Shown here: piece by piece, positions 1 through 11,073 of the stretch
Layout of the letters: each line of letters opens with the position of its first letter
How positions within the stretch are numbered: position 1 is the first letter of the stretch
Origin: Congregibacter litoralis KT71
Lineage (GTDB): Bacteria > Pseudomonadota > Gammaproteobacteria > Pseudomonadales > Halieaceae
DNA length: 64,000 nucleotides
Reading direction: 5' to 3'
Assembly (NCBI RefSeq): GCF_000153125.2
Contig: NZ_CM002299.1
Location: 3,112,928 to 3,176,927, forward strand
Position numbers and translations under genes: made by a program
The notes under the pieces: generated by a model
The model's input: only the letters and a program-made list of their open reading frames with translations
Told to the model about the DNA's origin: nothing
Databases searched by the model: none

Positions 1-520
1 GATAGCTTGTGAGGCCGCTCACCCAGAACAGCAGCACGCTCACGATCGCAAGGAGCAAAATGACCAGGCCTCCACCGGCAAATCCCGCGCCCAGGGTATA
101 CACAAAGGGGTGGCGCAGCGCGGGTCGGTGCAAACTCTTACCCAATAACCAGGTGCTGCTTGCGGGCAGCACCACGCAAAGCATCACCGACAGGGGGTAA
201 GCCGCCCAATCCAGCCCCTGAAGCACATAGAGCGCAATCATTACCAGAGACGCCCCGAGGATCGTAAAGGACCAGCCCACCACCAGGGTCAGGGTTGTGA
301 TACCCAGAAAGTGCAGCACCAGACCATCTACCAGGTGAATGTTCAGCAGCCACAGGAGCAGACAGGCGACGGCACCACCGGCGACCAGATGCATGCGACC
401 AGGCTCTTCGGTGAGCGACCGCCATCCCCCATAGCGCAGGGCGAGCACCACGCTCACCAGCATGGCGATGGAGGCCGTCACAAGAATCCCGTCGGCTAAC
501 AAATGGGCAGGCACGTGCAC
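1..520 (-). CDS. CbiM-like energy-coupling-factor permease (partial)
   Basis: The reverse strand reads an integral membrane protein that runs off the window edge, so its C-terminus is missing. The GTG at 520 follows an in-frame TAA directly and gives the N-terminus MHVPAHLLADGIL, which resembles the MHIPDGFL start of CbiM-type S components. About six hydrophobic segments follow, with NIHLVDGLVLHFLGITTLTL near residues 60-80, a pattern I recall from COG3235/PF01891 permeases. Family members take up cobalt or nickel, but this branch often stands alone without ATPase subunits and none is seen here. No clear ribosome binding site lies upstream. The 177 bases before it show no recognisable cobalamin riboswitch. 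Function beyond the fold is inferred. Confidence 0.7.
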   Translation of the reverse strand, partial: MHVPAHLLADGILVTASIAMLVSVVLALRYGGWRSLTEEPGRMHLVAGGAVACLLLWLLNIHLVDGLVLHFLGITTLTLVVGWSFTILGASLVMIALYVLQGLDWAAYPLSVMLCVVLPASSTWLLGKSLHRPALRHPFVYTLGAGFAGGGLVILLLAIVSVLLFWVSGLTSY

Positions 521-697
521 GTTTTAAACACTCAGCAAAAATTTCTGTTGGTGACGCGGCATAGGGATACCGCCGCCGTCGACAAGCGTCAAAGGCGCCG
601 GCTGCTCAACCGGACCGGGCAGTCAGGCCGCGTCTCATACCGCTTCCCTTACCGCGCCTGTTGCCGCGCCTCTCACCGCGCAATAAAGCCCCTGAGA

Positions 698-3071
<2,374 letters not shown>

Positions 3072-3313
3072 GGAACACCTTTATATGGCGTGCGTCGGTA
3101 ATTGTTATCCCTCAAACATTCACAGGAAACTCTTCGAGGGTCAAGAGACAGAAAACCCTCTGCTCCCCGCTGTCTGGGGCACGGGGAGCCCGCCCGGATC
3201 CTGTCACCAAAAAGGCCCCTCCAGGGGCTGGTATCCCCATCCCGGAGGGGGTACCTTTTCGCTCCCAATGCTACAGACACCTCCATCCACGGTATTCCAA
3301 AGGCTGAGACGTC

Positions 3314-4108
3314 ATGAGCTTCGAAACCGCAACTGCCATTAACAGTGAACAACACCCCTATACCGCTGAAATCGCCGAGGGCTGGGACGTCGTGGGCAAT
3401 GCCAATGGCGGCTACCTCCTCGCCATCGGCGCCCGCGCCATGGCCACCGCCGCCGCCCGCCCCTATCCCATCAGCGTCACCGCCCACTACCTGTCACCGG
3501 GCCGTCCTGGACCCGTCACCATCGACCCCCAGATCGTTAAAGCGGGAAGACGCCTGACCACGGTCCGCGGGACCCTGGCCAGCACGGAAAAACCGCTCAT
3601 CGAGCTCCTCGGGAGTTTTGCGGACCTCGAGGGCTTCGAGGGGCCGGCGCGGGTGGACGCGAGCCCGCCGGACATGCCGCCCCCCGATGAATGTCCCCGC
3701 ACCGTGCCTGATCTGGAACTGGGATTCCCACCGGCAATGATGGGGCGCGTGGATCTTCGCCTCCATCCCGATGACGCCAATTTTCTGAGCGGCAAACCCT
3801 CCGGCGACCCCCTCATCCGCGGCTGGCTGCGATTTCCCGATGACGAGCCCATGGACCCCTTCGGCCTGTTGCTGGCAACGGATTGTTTTCCACCGACCAT
3901 CTTTAACGCCAATCTGCCCGTCGCCTGGACGCCTACCGTGGAACTCACCGCACATATCCGCGCCATTCCCGAACCCGGCTGGCTGCGCTGCCGTTTCAGC
4001 ACGCGCTTCATCAGCGGCGGCATGATGGAAGAAGACGGCGAAGTCTGGGACAGCAGTGGTCGCCTTGTGGCGCAGTCGCGGCAACTGGCGCTGACACCCA
4101 AGGCCTGA
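3314..4108 (+). CDS. thioesterase family protein (TesB-like double hotdog)
   Basis: A 264-residue protein matching the acyl-CoA thioesterase-like family with two hotdog folds (PF13622). Its N-terminal half has the pattern GWDVVGNANGGYLLAIGARA, followed by a strand with TAHYLSPGRPGPVTI. The C-terminal half has WLRFPDDEPMDPFGLLLATD and an ending with WDSSGRLVAQSRQLAL. Both are typical of this family, whose members hydrolyse acyl-CoA to free acid and CoA. It is transcribed divergently from the fadH pair, which fits a fatty-acid neighbourhood. The substrate chain length cannot be told from the sequence. Confidence 0.8.
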   Translation: MSFETATAINSEQHPYTAEIAEGWDVVGNANGGYLLAIGARAMATAAARPYPISVTAHYLSPGRPGPVTIDPQIVKAGRRLTTVRGTLASTEKPLIELLGSFADLEGFEGPARVDASPPDMPPPDECPRTVPDLELGFPPAMMGRVDLRLHPDDANFLSGKPSGDPLIRGWLRFPDDEPMDPFGLLLATDCFPPTIFNANLPVAWTPTVELTAHIRAIPEPGWLRCRFSTRFISGGMMEEDGEVWDSSGRLVAQSRQLALTPKA

Positions 4109-4219
4109 GGCCCCGCGCCCGATAACAAGTCCTGACCCCGGGCTCCTAGCAAGAATCGGGTGGCTTCACCGCCCCCCGGGGTAAACACTGACGCACCCTG
4201 TCAGCAAGAGAGAAGCGTC

Positions 4220-5128
4220 ATGCACCCCACGAGCGCGTCCAGCAGTGAGACAATCCGAAGCGTGACTATGCCCACTAGCCCCACCACCCCTACCAAAAGC
4301 CCTTCGCCCGATCACGCCCACTATCGACTCGTAGCCGATGCCATTGCCTACCTCCGGGAGCATCAGCGGGAGCAACCCGATCTGGCGAGCCTGGCGCGGG
4401 CCATGCACACCAGCGAATCGCATCTTCAGCGGGTGTTCAGCAGTTGGGCGGGCGTATCCCCCAAACGGTTTTTGCAGATCATTACGCGGCGCTATGCGGT
4501 GGAGGCGCTTCGCGATGACGCCTCGGTACTCGATGCAAGTCTCCATGCCGGGCTCTCCGGGCCGGGTCGCCTCCATGATCTGACCCTCAGCTGCGATGCC
4601 ATGACGCCGGGAGAGATTGCCGGTCGCGGCAAGGGCATCGCCCTGGAGTACGGCTGGGGTGACAGCCCCTTTGGCGCGGCTTTCGTGGCCTGGAGTGACC
4701 GGGGCGTATGCCAGCTCAGCTTTCACGAGGCGAAGAACCCGGAGGTCCTGCGCGCCTTCGAGGATGACTGGCAAGGGGCAACGCGCGTCGAACACAGCGC
4801 CGCCGCGTCGGCACTGCTGCAGCGGATTTTTGCCAACCCCCTGGAGCGGGGAAAATTACACTTGTTGCTGCGGGGTACCAATTTTCAGGTCAAGGTCTGG
4901 GAAGCGCTCATGCAGGTCGCACCGGGGAGACTCGTGAGCTATCAGCAACTGGGTGCGCTTGCAGGCACGGGTCAGGCCCATCGCGCCGTGGGTTCCGCGA
5001 TGGCGCGCAATCGTATCGCCTATCTCATCCCCTGCCATCGCGTGATACGCCAGGGAGGGGACTGGGGGAACTATCGCTGGGGTCTCGAGCGTAAGCTGGC
5101 CCTGCATGTCTGGGAACAAAGCGCTTGA
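4220..5128 (+). CDS. AraC-type/Ogt fusion: methylated-DNA-protein cysteine methyltransferase
   Basis: This 302-residue protein joins an AraC-type helix-turn-helix (about 35-130) to an Ogt/Ada methyltransferase domain (about 140-300). Residues 271-275, PCHRV, hold the acceptor Cys272 that takes the alkyl group from O6-alkylguanine. The start was set at the ATG at 4220, which follows AGAGAGAAG. An earlier in-frame ATG at 4160 would add 20 low-complexity residues and has no better site. The zinc-binding phosphotriester-sensing domain of full-length Ada is absent, so the protein probably cannot sense methylphosphotriesters as Ada does, and its HTH may act differently. The next gene starts inside its stop codon. 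Confidence 0.88.
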   Translation: MHPTSASSSETIRSVTMPTSPTTPTKSPSPDHAHYRLVADAIAYLREHQREQPDLASLARAMHTSESHLQRVFSSWAGVSPKRFLQIITRRYAVEALRDDASVLDASLHAGLSGPGRLHDLTLSCDAMTPGEIAGRGKGIALEYGWGDSPFGAAFVAWSDRGVCQLSFHEAKNPEVLRAFEDDWQGATRVEHSAAASALLQRIFANPLERGKLHLLLRGTNFQVKVWEALMQVAPGRLVSYQQLGALAGTGQAHRAVGSAMARNRIAYLIPCHRVIRQGGDWGNYRWGLERKLALHVWEQSA

Positions 5129-6021
5129 ACGCGGCACAGCTTTTACAGCTCATCGCGCTGGCGGCCATTTGGGGCTCGTCGTTTATGTTCATGCGTCTGG
5201 CAGTTTCCCAACTGGGACCCACCTGGCTGCTGGAAATACGACTGCTCGCCGCATCATTGATTTTGCTGATTATCAGCAGAGCCCTCAGACGACCCCTCAA
5301 TATCAAAAAGCATTGGCGGCACTATCTGACCCTGGGGGCTCTCAACACCACCCTGCCCTTCTGGGCCTTCGCCTATGCGGCGCAGACACTCCCCGCCTCC
5401 ATGCTCGCCATACTCAATTCCACCGCCCCTCTCTGGGGAATCCTCATCGGCTTTTTATGGCGGGGCAAAGCCATCACACCCCGCGCAGTGATCGGCCTGC
5501 TGCTGGGCATGGCGGGGGTCGCGAGTCTCGTGGGCCTCGGCGGCCTCGCGGTGCAACCCGAGGCACTGTGGGCGGTGGTCCTCACCGCATCGGCTGCTAT
5601 CTGCTACGGCATCGCCAGTAGCTACGCTGAGTACGCTGAAAAGGTCGAGACCTACGCCAACGCCCACGGCAGCCTGTGGGCGGCCACGCTCCTGGTACTG
5701 CCGTTTATGCCCTTCGCGCCCGTCCCCGAGGTCTGGGCTCCGGGGGCGGTAGCGGCTGCCCTGGTGCTCGGCGTGCTGTGTACGGGGGTCGCCTACCTCC
5801 TGTACTTTCATCTTATTGCCACGGTAGGCGCCCCCTCGGCGCTCACCGTGGGCTACCTGATTCCCCTCTGGGGCGTGCTCTGGGGTTGGCTGTTTCTGGA
5901 TGAGGCCGTGGGGCTACACACACTGTTGGGTGCAGGACTGGTGCTCAGTGGCACCATGCTGGTCACCAACTTCAATCCGGCGCGGGGGTTACGGATCCTC
6001 CTGAAACGCCGGCAGGGCTAG
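5125..6021 (+). CDS. EamA/DMT-superfamily permease
   Basis: A 298-residue protein with about ten hydrophobic segments arranged as two EamA repeats. It starts with AAIWGSSFMFMRLAV, a typical first EamA helix, and its second half ends with GWLFLDEAVGLHTLLGAGLV. Family members export amino acids, metabolites or drugs across the inner membrane. The start is a TTG that overlaps the preceding stop in TTGA, implying translational coupling to the DNA repair gene. Its last four bases overlap the convergent small membrane protein gene. The substrate is unknown. Confidence 0.85.
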   Translation: MNAAQLLQLIALAAIWGSSFMFMRLAVSQLGPTWLLEIRLLAASLILLIISRALRRPLNIKKHWRHYLTLGALNTTLPFWAFAYAAQTLPASMLAILNSTAPLWGILIGFLWRGKAITPRAVIGLLLGMAGVASLVGLGGLAVQPEALWAVVLTASAAICYGIASSYAEYAEKVETYANAHGSLWAATLLVLPFMPFAPVPEVWAPGAVAAALVLGVLCTGVAYLLYFHLIATVGAPSALTVGYLIPLWGVLWGWLFLDEAVGLHTLLGAGLVLSGTMLVTNFNPARGLRILLKRRQG

Positions 6022-6281
6022 TCCGACAGAAGCTTCAAACGTCGCAGCAACAGCATCAAGACAAAGGCCAGGGGTGACACTCCAAGCACCAGCACGACGA
6101 GGAGCAGGGGCAAAACCAGCAGCGCCCAAAGTCCATCAAGGGCGCTAGGCTCAATATCCGCACTCACCTCACCACCAATCCCTCCGGTAAACAGCAGCAA
6201 CAGCGCCAGGAGAACCCCCAGGGCAATACCGCTGAGGAGCGCCATGCGTAGCTGTGTTTTTAAAAAACGAATAAAGGGCAT
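6018..6281 (-). CDS. small two-helix membrane protein
   Basis: An 87-residue protein with two strong hydrophobic segments (about 13-35 and 51-75) and a positively charged C-terminus (LLLRRLKLLSD). The ATG at 6281 was chosen because it lies 16 bases after the aminotransferase stop. The longer form would start inside that gene and add a charged, non-conserved-looking leader. It is likely the last gene of an amidohydrolase-aminotransferase transcription unit. I do not recognise the family. Confidence 0.6.
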   Translation of the reverse strand: MPFIRFLKTQLRMALLSGIALGVLLALLLLFTGGIGGEVSADIEPSALDGLWALLVLPLLLVVLVLGVSPLAFVLMLLLRRLKLLSD

Positions 6282-6297
6282 GGGGTGCCAGCGAGAT

Positions 6298-7437
6298 TCA
6301 GGCGCTGCCGAGGATTCGGCCCGTAAGCGCATTCATGCGCGCGAGACCGGCGCGCAGATGCTCGTCGGGCAACGCCGAGCTGAAGCGAAAATGCCCCTCA
6401 ACGCCAAAGCGCGAGCCGGGTATCACCAGTACATCTTCCTCCCCCAGCAACCGCGATGCGAAGGTATCGGAGTCCACGGGCAGATTGAATTTTACAAAGG
6501 ACATCGCCGACGCCTGGGGAGGCACCACAGAAAACACCTCGGGGTGATGCGCCAGCTGTTCCTGCAGGGTGTCAAAGCCCCGGCGAATCAATCGCCGTGC
6601 CCTCGCGGTAATTGCGTCCCGGGCGGTGGGCGCGAGCGCAGCGGCAGCCAGATGCATGGACATCATGGTCGCGGTGATCGATGCGTACTCGTGGCGGCGC
6701 CAAAAATCGGAAATCAATGACGCCGGGGCAAGGAGCCAGCCGAGACGCAGGCCGGGCAGACCGTAGGCCTTGCTCATGGAGTTGATGGCGATCACGCGTT
6801 CGTAATTACCCCAAAACGAGGGTGTTGGCTCATCGCTGTTTCGCTCCGTACCGCTGTAAACCTCATCGGCGACGATCCAGGCCCCGACGCCACGGGCCGC
6901 GGCGATAATCGCCTCACGATCCTCATCACTGAGCACCTGACCCGTCGGATTATTGGGATTGACCACATGGATGATGCGGGTTCGCTCGTCCACCGCCGCC
7001 GTCAGACCGTCACCGTCGATGGCCCAGGCACGGGATGGCAGCATGTCCACGGTGCGCACCTCAAAACCCAGGTTGTGGGCATTCCCGGCGAGCTGCTCGT
7101 AGGTGGGACTGAAGCGAATGACGTTATCGCCGTCCTCAAGGAGCGTAGCCGCTACCAGGGTATTGGCTTCCGTAGCGCCCACGGTAACCAGCACGTTGTC
7201 GGCGTGGGCCTTGGGGTATAGCGCCGCGATGCGTTCTCTCAGCAGCTGGTTCCCATTGACCTGGGGATAGTCCACCAGGGTGGCAAAGAGCGCGTCTCTG
7301 TCGATGTCTGCCAGGTCACACAACTCGGCATAGCTCATGGGGTGCACACCGCTTTCGGAAAAGTTGTACTGCACCCCGTGTTCCAGCTCAGACAGGTACT
7401 GCTCTACGGCAAAGGCCTTAAATTCCCCCACGGACAA
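6298..7437 (-). CDS. PLP-dependent class I/II aminotransferase
   Basis: A 379-residue fold-type I aminotransferase. NPNNPTG at 160-166, DEVY at 191-194 and the cofactor lysine Lys223 in NSMSKAYGLPG are all in place, and the downstream RLGW follows as expected. Such enzymes move an amino group between an amino acid and a keto acid in the cytoplasm. It lies five bases downstream of a secreted amidohydrolase gene on the same strand, so the two are probably co-transcribed. The amino acid substrate cannot be assigned. Confidence 0.85.
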   Translation of the reverse strand: MSVGEFKAFAVEQYLSELEHGVQYNFSESGVHPMSYAELCDLADIDRDALFATLVDYPQVNGNQLLRERIAALYPKAHADNVLVTVGATEANTLVAATLLEDGDNVIRFSPTYEQLAGNAHNLGFEVRTVDMLPSRAWAIDGDGLTAAVDERTRIIHVVNPNNPTGQVLSDEDREAIIAAARGVGAWIVADEVYSGTERNSDEPTPSFWGNYERVIAINSMSKAYGLPGLRLGWLLAPASLISDFWRRHEYASITATMMSMHLAAAALAPTARDAITARARRLIRRGFDTLQEQLAHHPEVFSVVPPQASAMSFVKFNLPVDSDTFASRLLGEEDVLVIPGSRFGVEGHFRFSSALPDEHLRAGLARMNALTGRILGSA

Positions 7438-7442
7438 AACTC

Positions 7443-8849
7443 CTAGAGCGCCGATTCCACGGCAACGCCATCCTGCTTGTAGACCACGCCGTTCTTCATG
7501 ACAAAATCCACGCGAGACAGCAGGTTGATGTGACGGAGAACGTCGCCTTTTACCGCAATAATGTCAGCATACTTGCCCGCAGACACAGTACCGACCTTGT
7601 CAGACACGCCCATCATCACCGCACCCCAGTAGGTTGCCGCGCGAATGGTCGACATGGGATCCACACCCATCACGTTGACCCAGACATCCATCTCGTTCCA
7701 GGTGCTCTGACAGTGAAACTTCATGGGAATCCCGCTATCGGTGCCTACGAGCATCACCACGCCCGCGTCCCGCAGCTGCTGGAACTTGCGCTTGAGCGTC
7801 GGCTTGCGCAGGGGTGTGAGCTGGGTATAGGCCAACTGTCCGGGCTCCTGAATCGACGCCTTGATATCGGCGATGGTGGAAGGCTCAAGCCCCCGATGCC
7901 AGCACTCGCTGTCGAGCTTTTCGGGATTGGCTACGGTCTGATCGTAGTTCCAAAGTCCTTCCACCGTCGGTGTCCAGAACAGGGGACCCCCGGCGATGCG
8001 ACCCGTTGCCGTGCGCTCGCGCAGCATCTCGATGACATCCGCCGGGTATTCCGGAGCGGTGGTCAGTCCCGTGTGCTCGAAGTTGTCGACGCCGATCTCC
8101 AGGCCCCGGCGAACTTCATTGGGACGGTGCGAGTGGGCAACCACCTTGAGACCATGCTTATGCGCCTCGTCCACAACGGCCTGCGCTTCCTCGAGGGTCA
8201 TATTGTCCTGATCGATAAGCTTGATGATATCGACACCGGCATCTGCAAGTTTTTTGACCTTCCGCCGTCCATCGGCAACGCTGTCGACGCCCCAACGATA
8301 GAACTCCGTATTGGGATAGGCCCCATGCTGAATAAAGGGCCCGGAAACAAACAGGCGGGGACCGGGAATCTCACCGGACTCAATACGCGTTTTTACGGAA
8401 ATCGAAGCTTCTAAGGGGGCGCCGAGGTCCCGGGCCGAGGTAATACCTGCCAGGAGGAGTTGGACGGCGCTGGAGGGCATAATTTCGCTGGCCAGGCGAT
8501 CCTTGTAGGTGGGGTGCCAGTGGCTGTAATCCGCGTGCCCATTGAGCATCAGGTGCGCGTGGTTTTCCCACAGCCCCGGCAGCACATCCATCCCTTCGGT
8601 AGACACCACCTCGTAATCCTCGGGCACGTCCAGAGTCCCTACGGTGCCAACTTCCTGTATGACCCCGTCCTCCACCAGAATTACACTGTTTGCGATGGGC
8701 GCATGGCCAAAGCCATCAATCAAACGTCCGCCCACAAGGGCTGTTCCGGCGTGTGCGGACACCGCGATTAACGCGCTGGCTATAAGCGCCGCACTGAGCT
8801 TGACGGCAGCGGTGCTAAAGTTTGTTATTACCTTCTGACTGCGTTCCAT
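7443..8849 (-). CDS. exported metal-dependent amidohydrolase
   Basis: A 468-residue protein of the imidazolonepropionase/prolidase-like amidohydrolase superfamily. A signal peptide spans about residues 1-34 (ending SAHAG). The metal ligands are His97 and His99 in WENHAHL, a lysine in VDIIKLID that is probably carboxylated, histidines in VVAHSHRP and NFEHTGLT, and an aspartate in GTDSGIP. This set is typical of periplasmic enzymes that cleave amide bonds in dipeptides or related compounds. The aminotransferase gene follows immediately. A divergent NTF2-like gene starts about 35 bases away, so their promoters overlap. Confidence 0.85.
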   Translation of the reverse strand: MERSQKVITNFSTAAVKLSAALIASALIAVSAHAGTALVGGRLIDGFGHAPIANSVILVEDGVIQEVGTVGTLDVPEDYEVVSTEGMDVLPGLWENHAHLMLNGHADYSHWHPTYKDRLASEIMPSSAVQLLLAGITSARDLGAPLEASISVKTRIESGEIPGPRLFVSGPFIQHGAYPNTEFYRWGVDSVADGRRKVKKLADAGVDIIKLIDQDNMTLEEAQAVVDEAHKHGLKVVAHSHRPNEVRRGLEIGVDNFEHTGLTTAPEYPADVIEMLRERTATGRIAGGPLFWTPTVEGLWNYDQTVANPEKLDSECWHRGLEPSTIADIKASIQEPGQLAYTQLTPLRKPTLKRKFQQLRDAGVVMLVGTDSGIPMKFHCQSTWNEMDVWVNVMGVDPMSTIRAATYWGAVMMGVSDKVGTVSAGKYADIIAVKGDVLRHINLLSRVDFVMKNGVVYKQDGVAVESAL

Positions 8850-8884
8850 TGCTTATCCTTTTTCTGCTTTTCGGAGAGCCCGCC

Positions 8885-9397
8885 TTGAAAACACCAGACC
8901 AGTTTCCCAGACCCGTTATGCGAACATCGAGTGTAGCGCGAAAGTTTCTCGCCGCGCATACCCGCTTTGCTCACCTCGTCCTCTGCGCGGTGCTCCTGAG
9001 CGCTGGCGGAGCCGCAACAGCCAGCGAAGAGGACCGGGTCCTCGCTGCCGTGGATGCCCTGTTTGATGCCATGCGCAACAGAGACGCTAAGGCGCTGCAA
9101 TCCGCTTTTCTACCGGAAGGACGCCTGGGTACCGAAGACACCGAGGGGTGGATAAGGTCTGTATCCACCTCGGAGGCTTATCTGGATGAAGTCACCTTTG
9201 ACGAGACCGTGCTTATCGATGACAGCGTTGCCATGGCCTGGACACCCTACAATCTGTTCGTAAACGGCGAGTTTCACCACTGCGGCATTGATCTCTTCTC
9301 ATTCCGAAAAGTCGACGGACAGTGGAAGATTCTGCAAATCGATGACACGCGCCGCGAAGAGCCCTGCGACCCCAAGCGACGCGGCGATGAGCGCTAG
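8885..9397 (+). CDS. exported NTF2-like (DUF4440/SnoaL type) protein
   Basis: A small exported protein whose mature part begins after the signal segment LVLCAVLLSAGGAATASEED. The rest reads as one cone-shaped NTF2-like domain, with VDALFDAMRNRDAKALQSAF at its start and RKVDGQWKILQIDDTRR at its end. Two starts are possible. TTG at 8885 follows GGAG at a spacing of eight bases. ATG at 8918 gives a shorter leader but has no visible ribosome binding site. I chose TTG. Domains of this class bind small ligands or have simple enzymatic roles. The function is not known. Confidence 0.65.
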   Translation: MKTPDQFPRPVMRTSSVARKFLAAHTRFAHLVLCAVLLSAGGAATASEEDRVLAAVDALFDAMRNRDAKALQSAFLPEGRLGTEDTEGWIRSVSTSEAYLDEVTFDETVLIDDSVAMAWTPYNLFVNGEFHHCGIDLFSFRKVDGQWKILQIDDTRREEPCDPKRRGDER

Positions 9398-9403
9398 CCC
9401 TAA

Positions 9404-10855
9404 TCAGTCCCCGTAGCGGAAAAAGGCATCCATGGCGCGATAGAGCATGTGCACATCCACCTTGGAACTCACCGCATAGGTGGAATGAATCGACAGCAGG
9501 GGCACCCCATAGTCGATGACTTCCATATTGCGCCGGGACAGGGAGCTGCCGATGGTGCCGCCGGAGGCCCGACCTTTGTAGGTCGCCGTTTGCCAGGCAA
9601 CGCCGGCCTCGTCGAGGTAGGCGCGGTTCCAGGCCATAAACTCGGAGTTGGCATTAAAGCCCCCACCGTAGAGCTTTAGATTGACCCCGTAGCCCAGGCG
9701 CGGCGCGTTCCCCGCCTCCCATACACCGGGATAGGTAGGATGGATGCCCGGGTTAACGTCTGAGGACACTACCTTGGTGTGCCGCAGGGCGCGGCGGATA
9801 TCCATGTCGTTGTAGGCATCGCCGCGCTCCAGGTAAACCAGTTCCGCCAGGAGATCGACGAAGTAGTCGGAGTTGGAACCGGTGTTGTTGATATTGCCCA
9901 CCTCTTCGTTGTCCACAAGAAATGCGACGGCCGTGCGCGCAGGGTTTTTCTGCTCAAGAATCGCTCGCAGCGCCGTATAAGAAGACAGCTTATCGTCCTG
10001 CCCGTAGATCGCCATCATGGCGCGATCAAAACCCACATCCCGAGGCTCCACCGCCGGCACGATCGCCAGCTCCGCAGACACCAGGTCGTCTTCGCTGATG
10101 TCGTATTCGGACTTCAAATAGGCCAACACGGAATCCTTCACCGAGTCCTCCGCCGGCGCCATGGAGGCGATGATCGGATCCAGCTCCTCACCCATGATCA
10201 CGTCGCGATTTTTGCGATTGCGATAGTCCGCATCAACGTGAGGAGAAAGATCCGGAATGATGAAAATGGGATCGTCTTTATCAAGGCCTACGGATACCGC
10301 CACACGGGTGCCGTCCTTTTTATCCACATGCCCCACAAGAGCCAGGGGCAGATTCACCCACTGGTAATTTTTGATGCCGCCGTGGCGATAGGTCTGAAAA
10401 AGCGCAAACCCATGGGATTCATACAGGGGCCTACCCTTGAGCTCCAGTCGCGGTGAATCGATATGAGCACCGACGACCCGGAAGCCCTCCGCCATGGGCT
10501 CCGTCCCGACCACAAAGAGCGTGATCGTGCGATCCCGGTTGACATCGTAGTAGCGATCGCCGGGGCTGAACTTTCCGCTGGCGGGCATGGCTTTAAAGCC
10601 CGCTTGTTCAGCGAGACGCACAGCCTCGGTGACAAAACTCAGCTCGGTCTTCGCCCGGCTCATAAAGTCCTTGTAGTCTTCGGCAAAGGCAAAAACCGCA
10701 GTCTTCTCTTCGTCAGAGATCATCTCCCATCCGGACTGCGGGCCGTCTGCGTTTTCGGCGGCAGCGGCCTGCAGCGAGATAAACGGCAGGGACAGCATCA
10801 GGGATGCTGTGGCCATGGCGCCTGCTGTGCACGCCTGTAAGTACCTTAACAACAT
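9404..10855 (-). CDS. exported M18-family aminopeptidase
   Basis: A 483-residue zinc aminopeptidase of family M18 (aspartyl aminopeptidase-like). His131 and Asp133 in GAHIDSPRLELKG, the pair in VDNEEVG, the aspartate in VSSDVNPG and a C-terminal SIHSTYAVSSKVD form the family signature. Unlike typical cytosolic M18 enzymes it begins with a hydrophobic export signal of about 33 residues ending QAAAAEN. AAGGAG stands nine bases before the ATG. With the neighbouring amidohydrolases it suggests peptide scavenging in the periplasm or outside the cell. The exported location is inferred from the leader. Confidence 0.9.
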   Translation of the reverse strand: MLLRYLQACTAGAMATASLMLSLPFISLQAAAAENADGPQSGWEMISDEEKTAVFAFAEDYKDFMSRAKTELSFVTEAVRLAEQAGFKAMPASGKFSPGDRYYDVNRDRTITLFVVGTEPMAEGFRVVGAHIDSPRLELKGRPLYESHGFALFQTYRHGGIKNYQWVNLPLALVGHVDKKDGTRVAVSVGLDKDDPIFIIPDLSPHVDADYRNRKNRDVIMGEELDPIIASMAPAEDSVKDSVLAYLKSEYDISEDDLVSAELAIVPAVEPRDVGFDRAMMAIYGQDDKLSSYTALRAILEQKNPARTAVAFLVDNEEVGNINNTGSNSDYFVDLLAELVYLERGDAYNDMDIRRALRHTKVVSSDVNPGIHPTYPGVWEAGNAPRLGYGVNLKLYGGGFNANSEFMAWNRAYLDEAGVAWQTATYKGRASGGTIGSSLSRRNMEVIDYGVPLLSIHSTYAVSSKVDVHMLYRAMDAFFRYGD

Positions 10856-11073
10856 GTAGATCGTCTCCTTCTACTCACACAGAGTTTTTCTTCGGGTAAC
10901 ACCTTAGCTGATTCTGGCGCCCTTGCCCCTTGCTCAGTCGAAACAGTCACTCAGTCACCCCTGAAACGGAGAGAACACTAGCGTTCGAAACATGGGGGAA
11001 CTGCGATACATCTCAGTGATGGAAAAACCTGATGTATTCTTAGTCTACGCGCAAAGTAACCGGGGAATACAGT

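Noticed and set aside
541..697. Cobalamin riboswitch before the CbiM-like gene
   Set aside because: I looked for the conserved GCCACTG-type box and long pairing arms in this 157-base gap and saw none.
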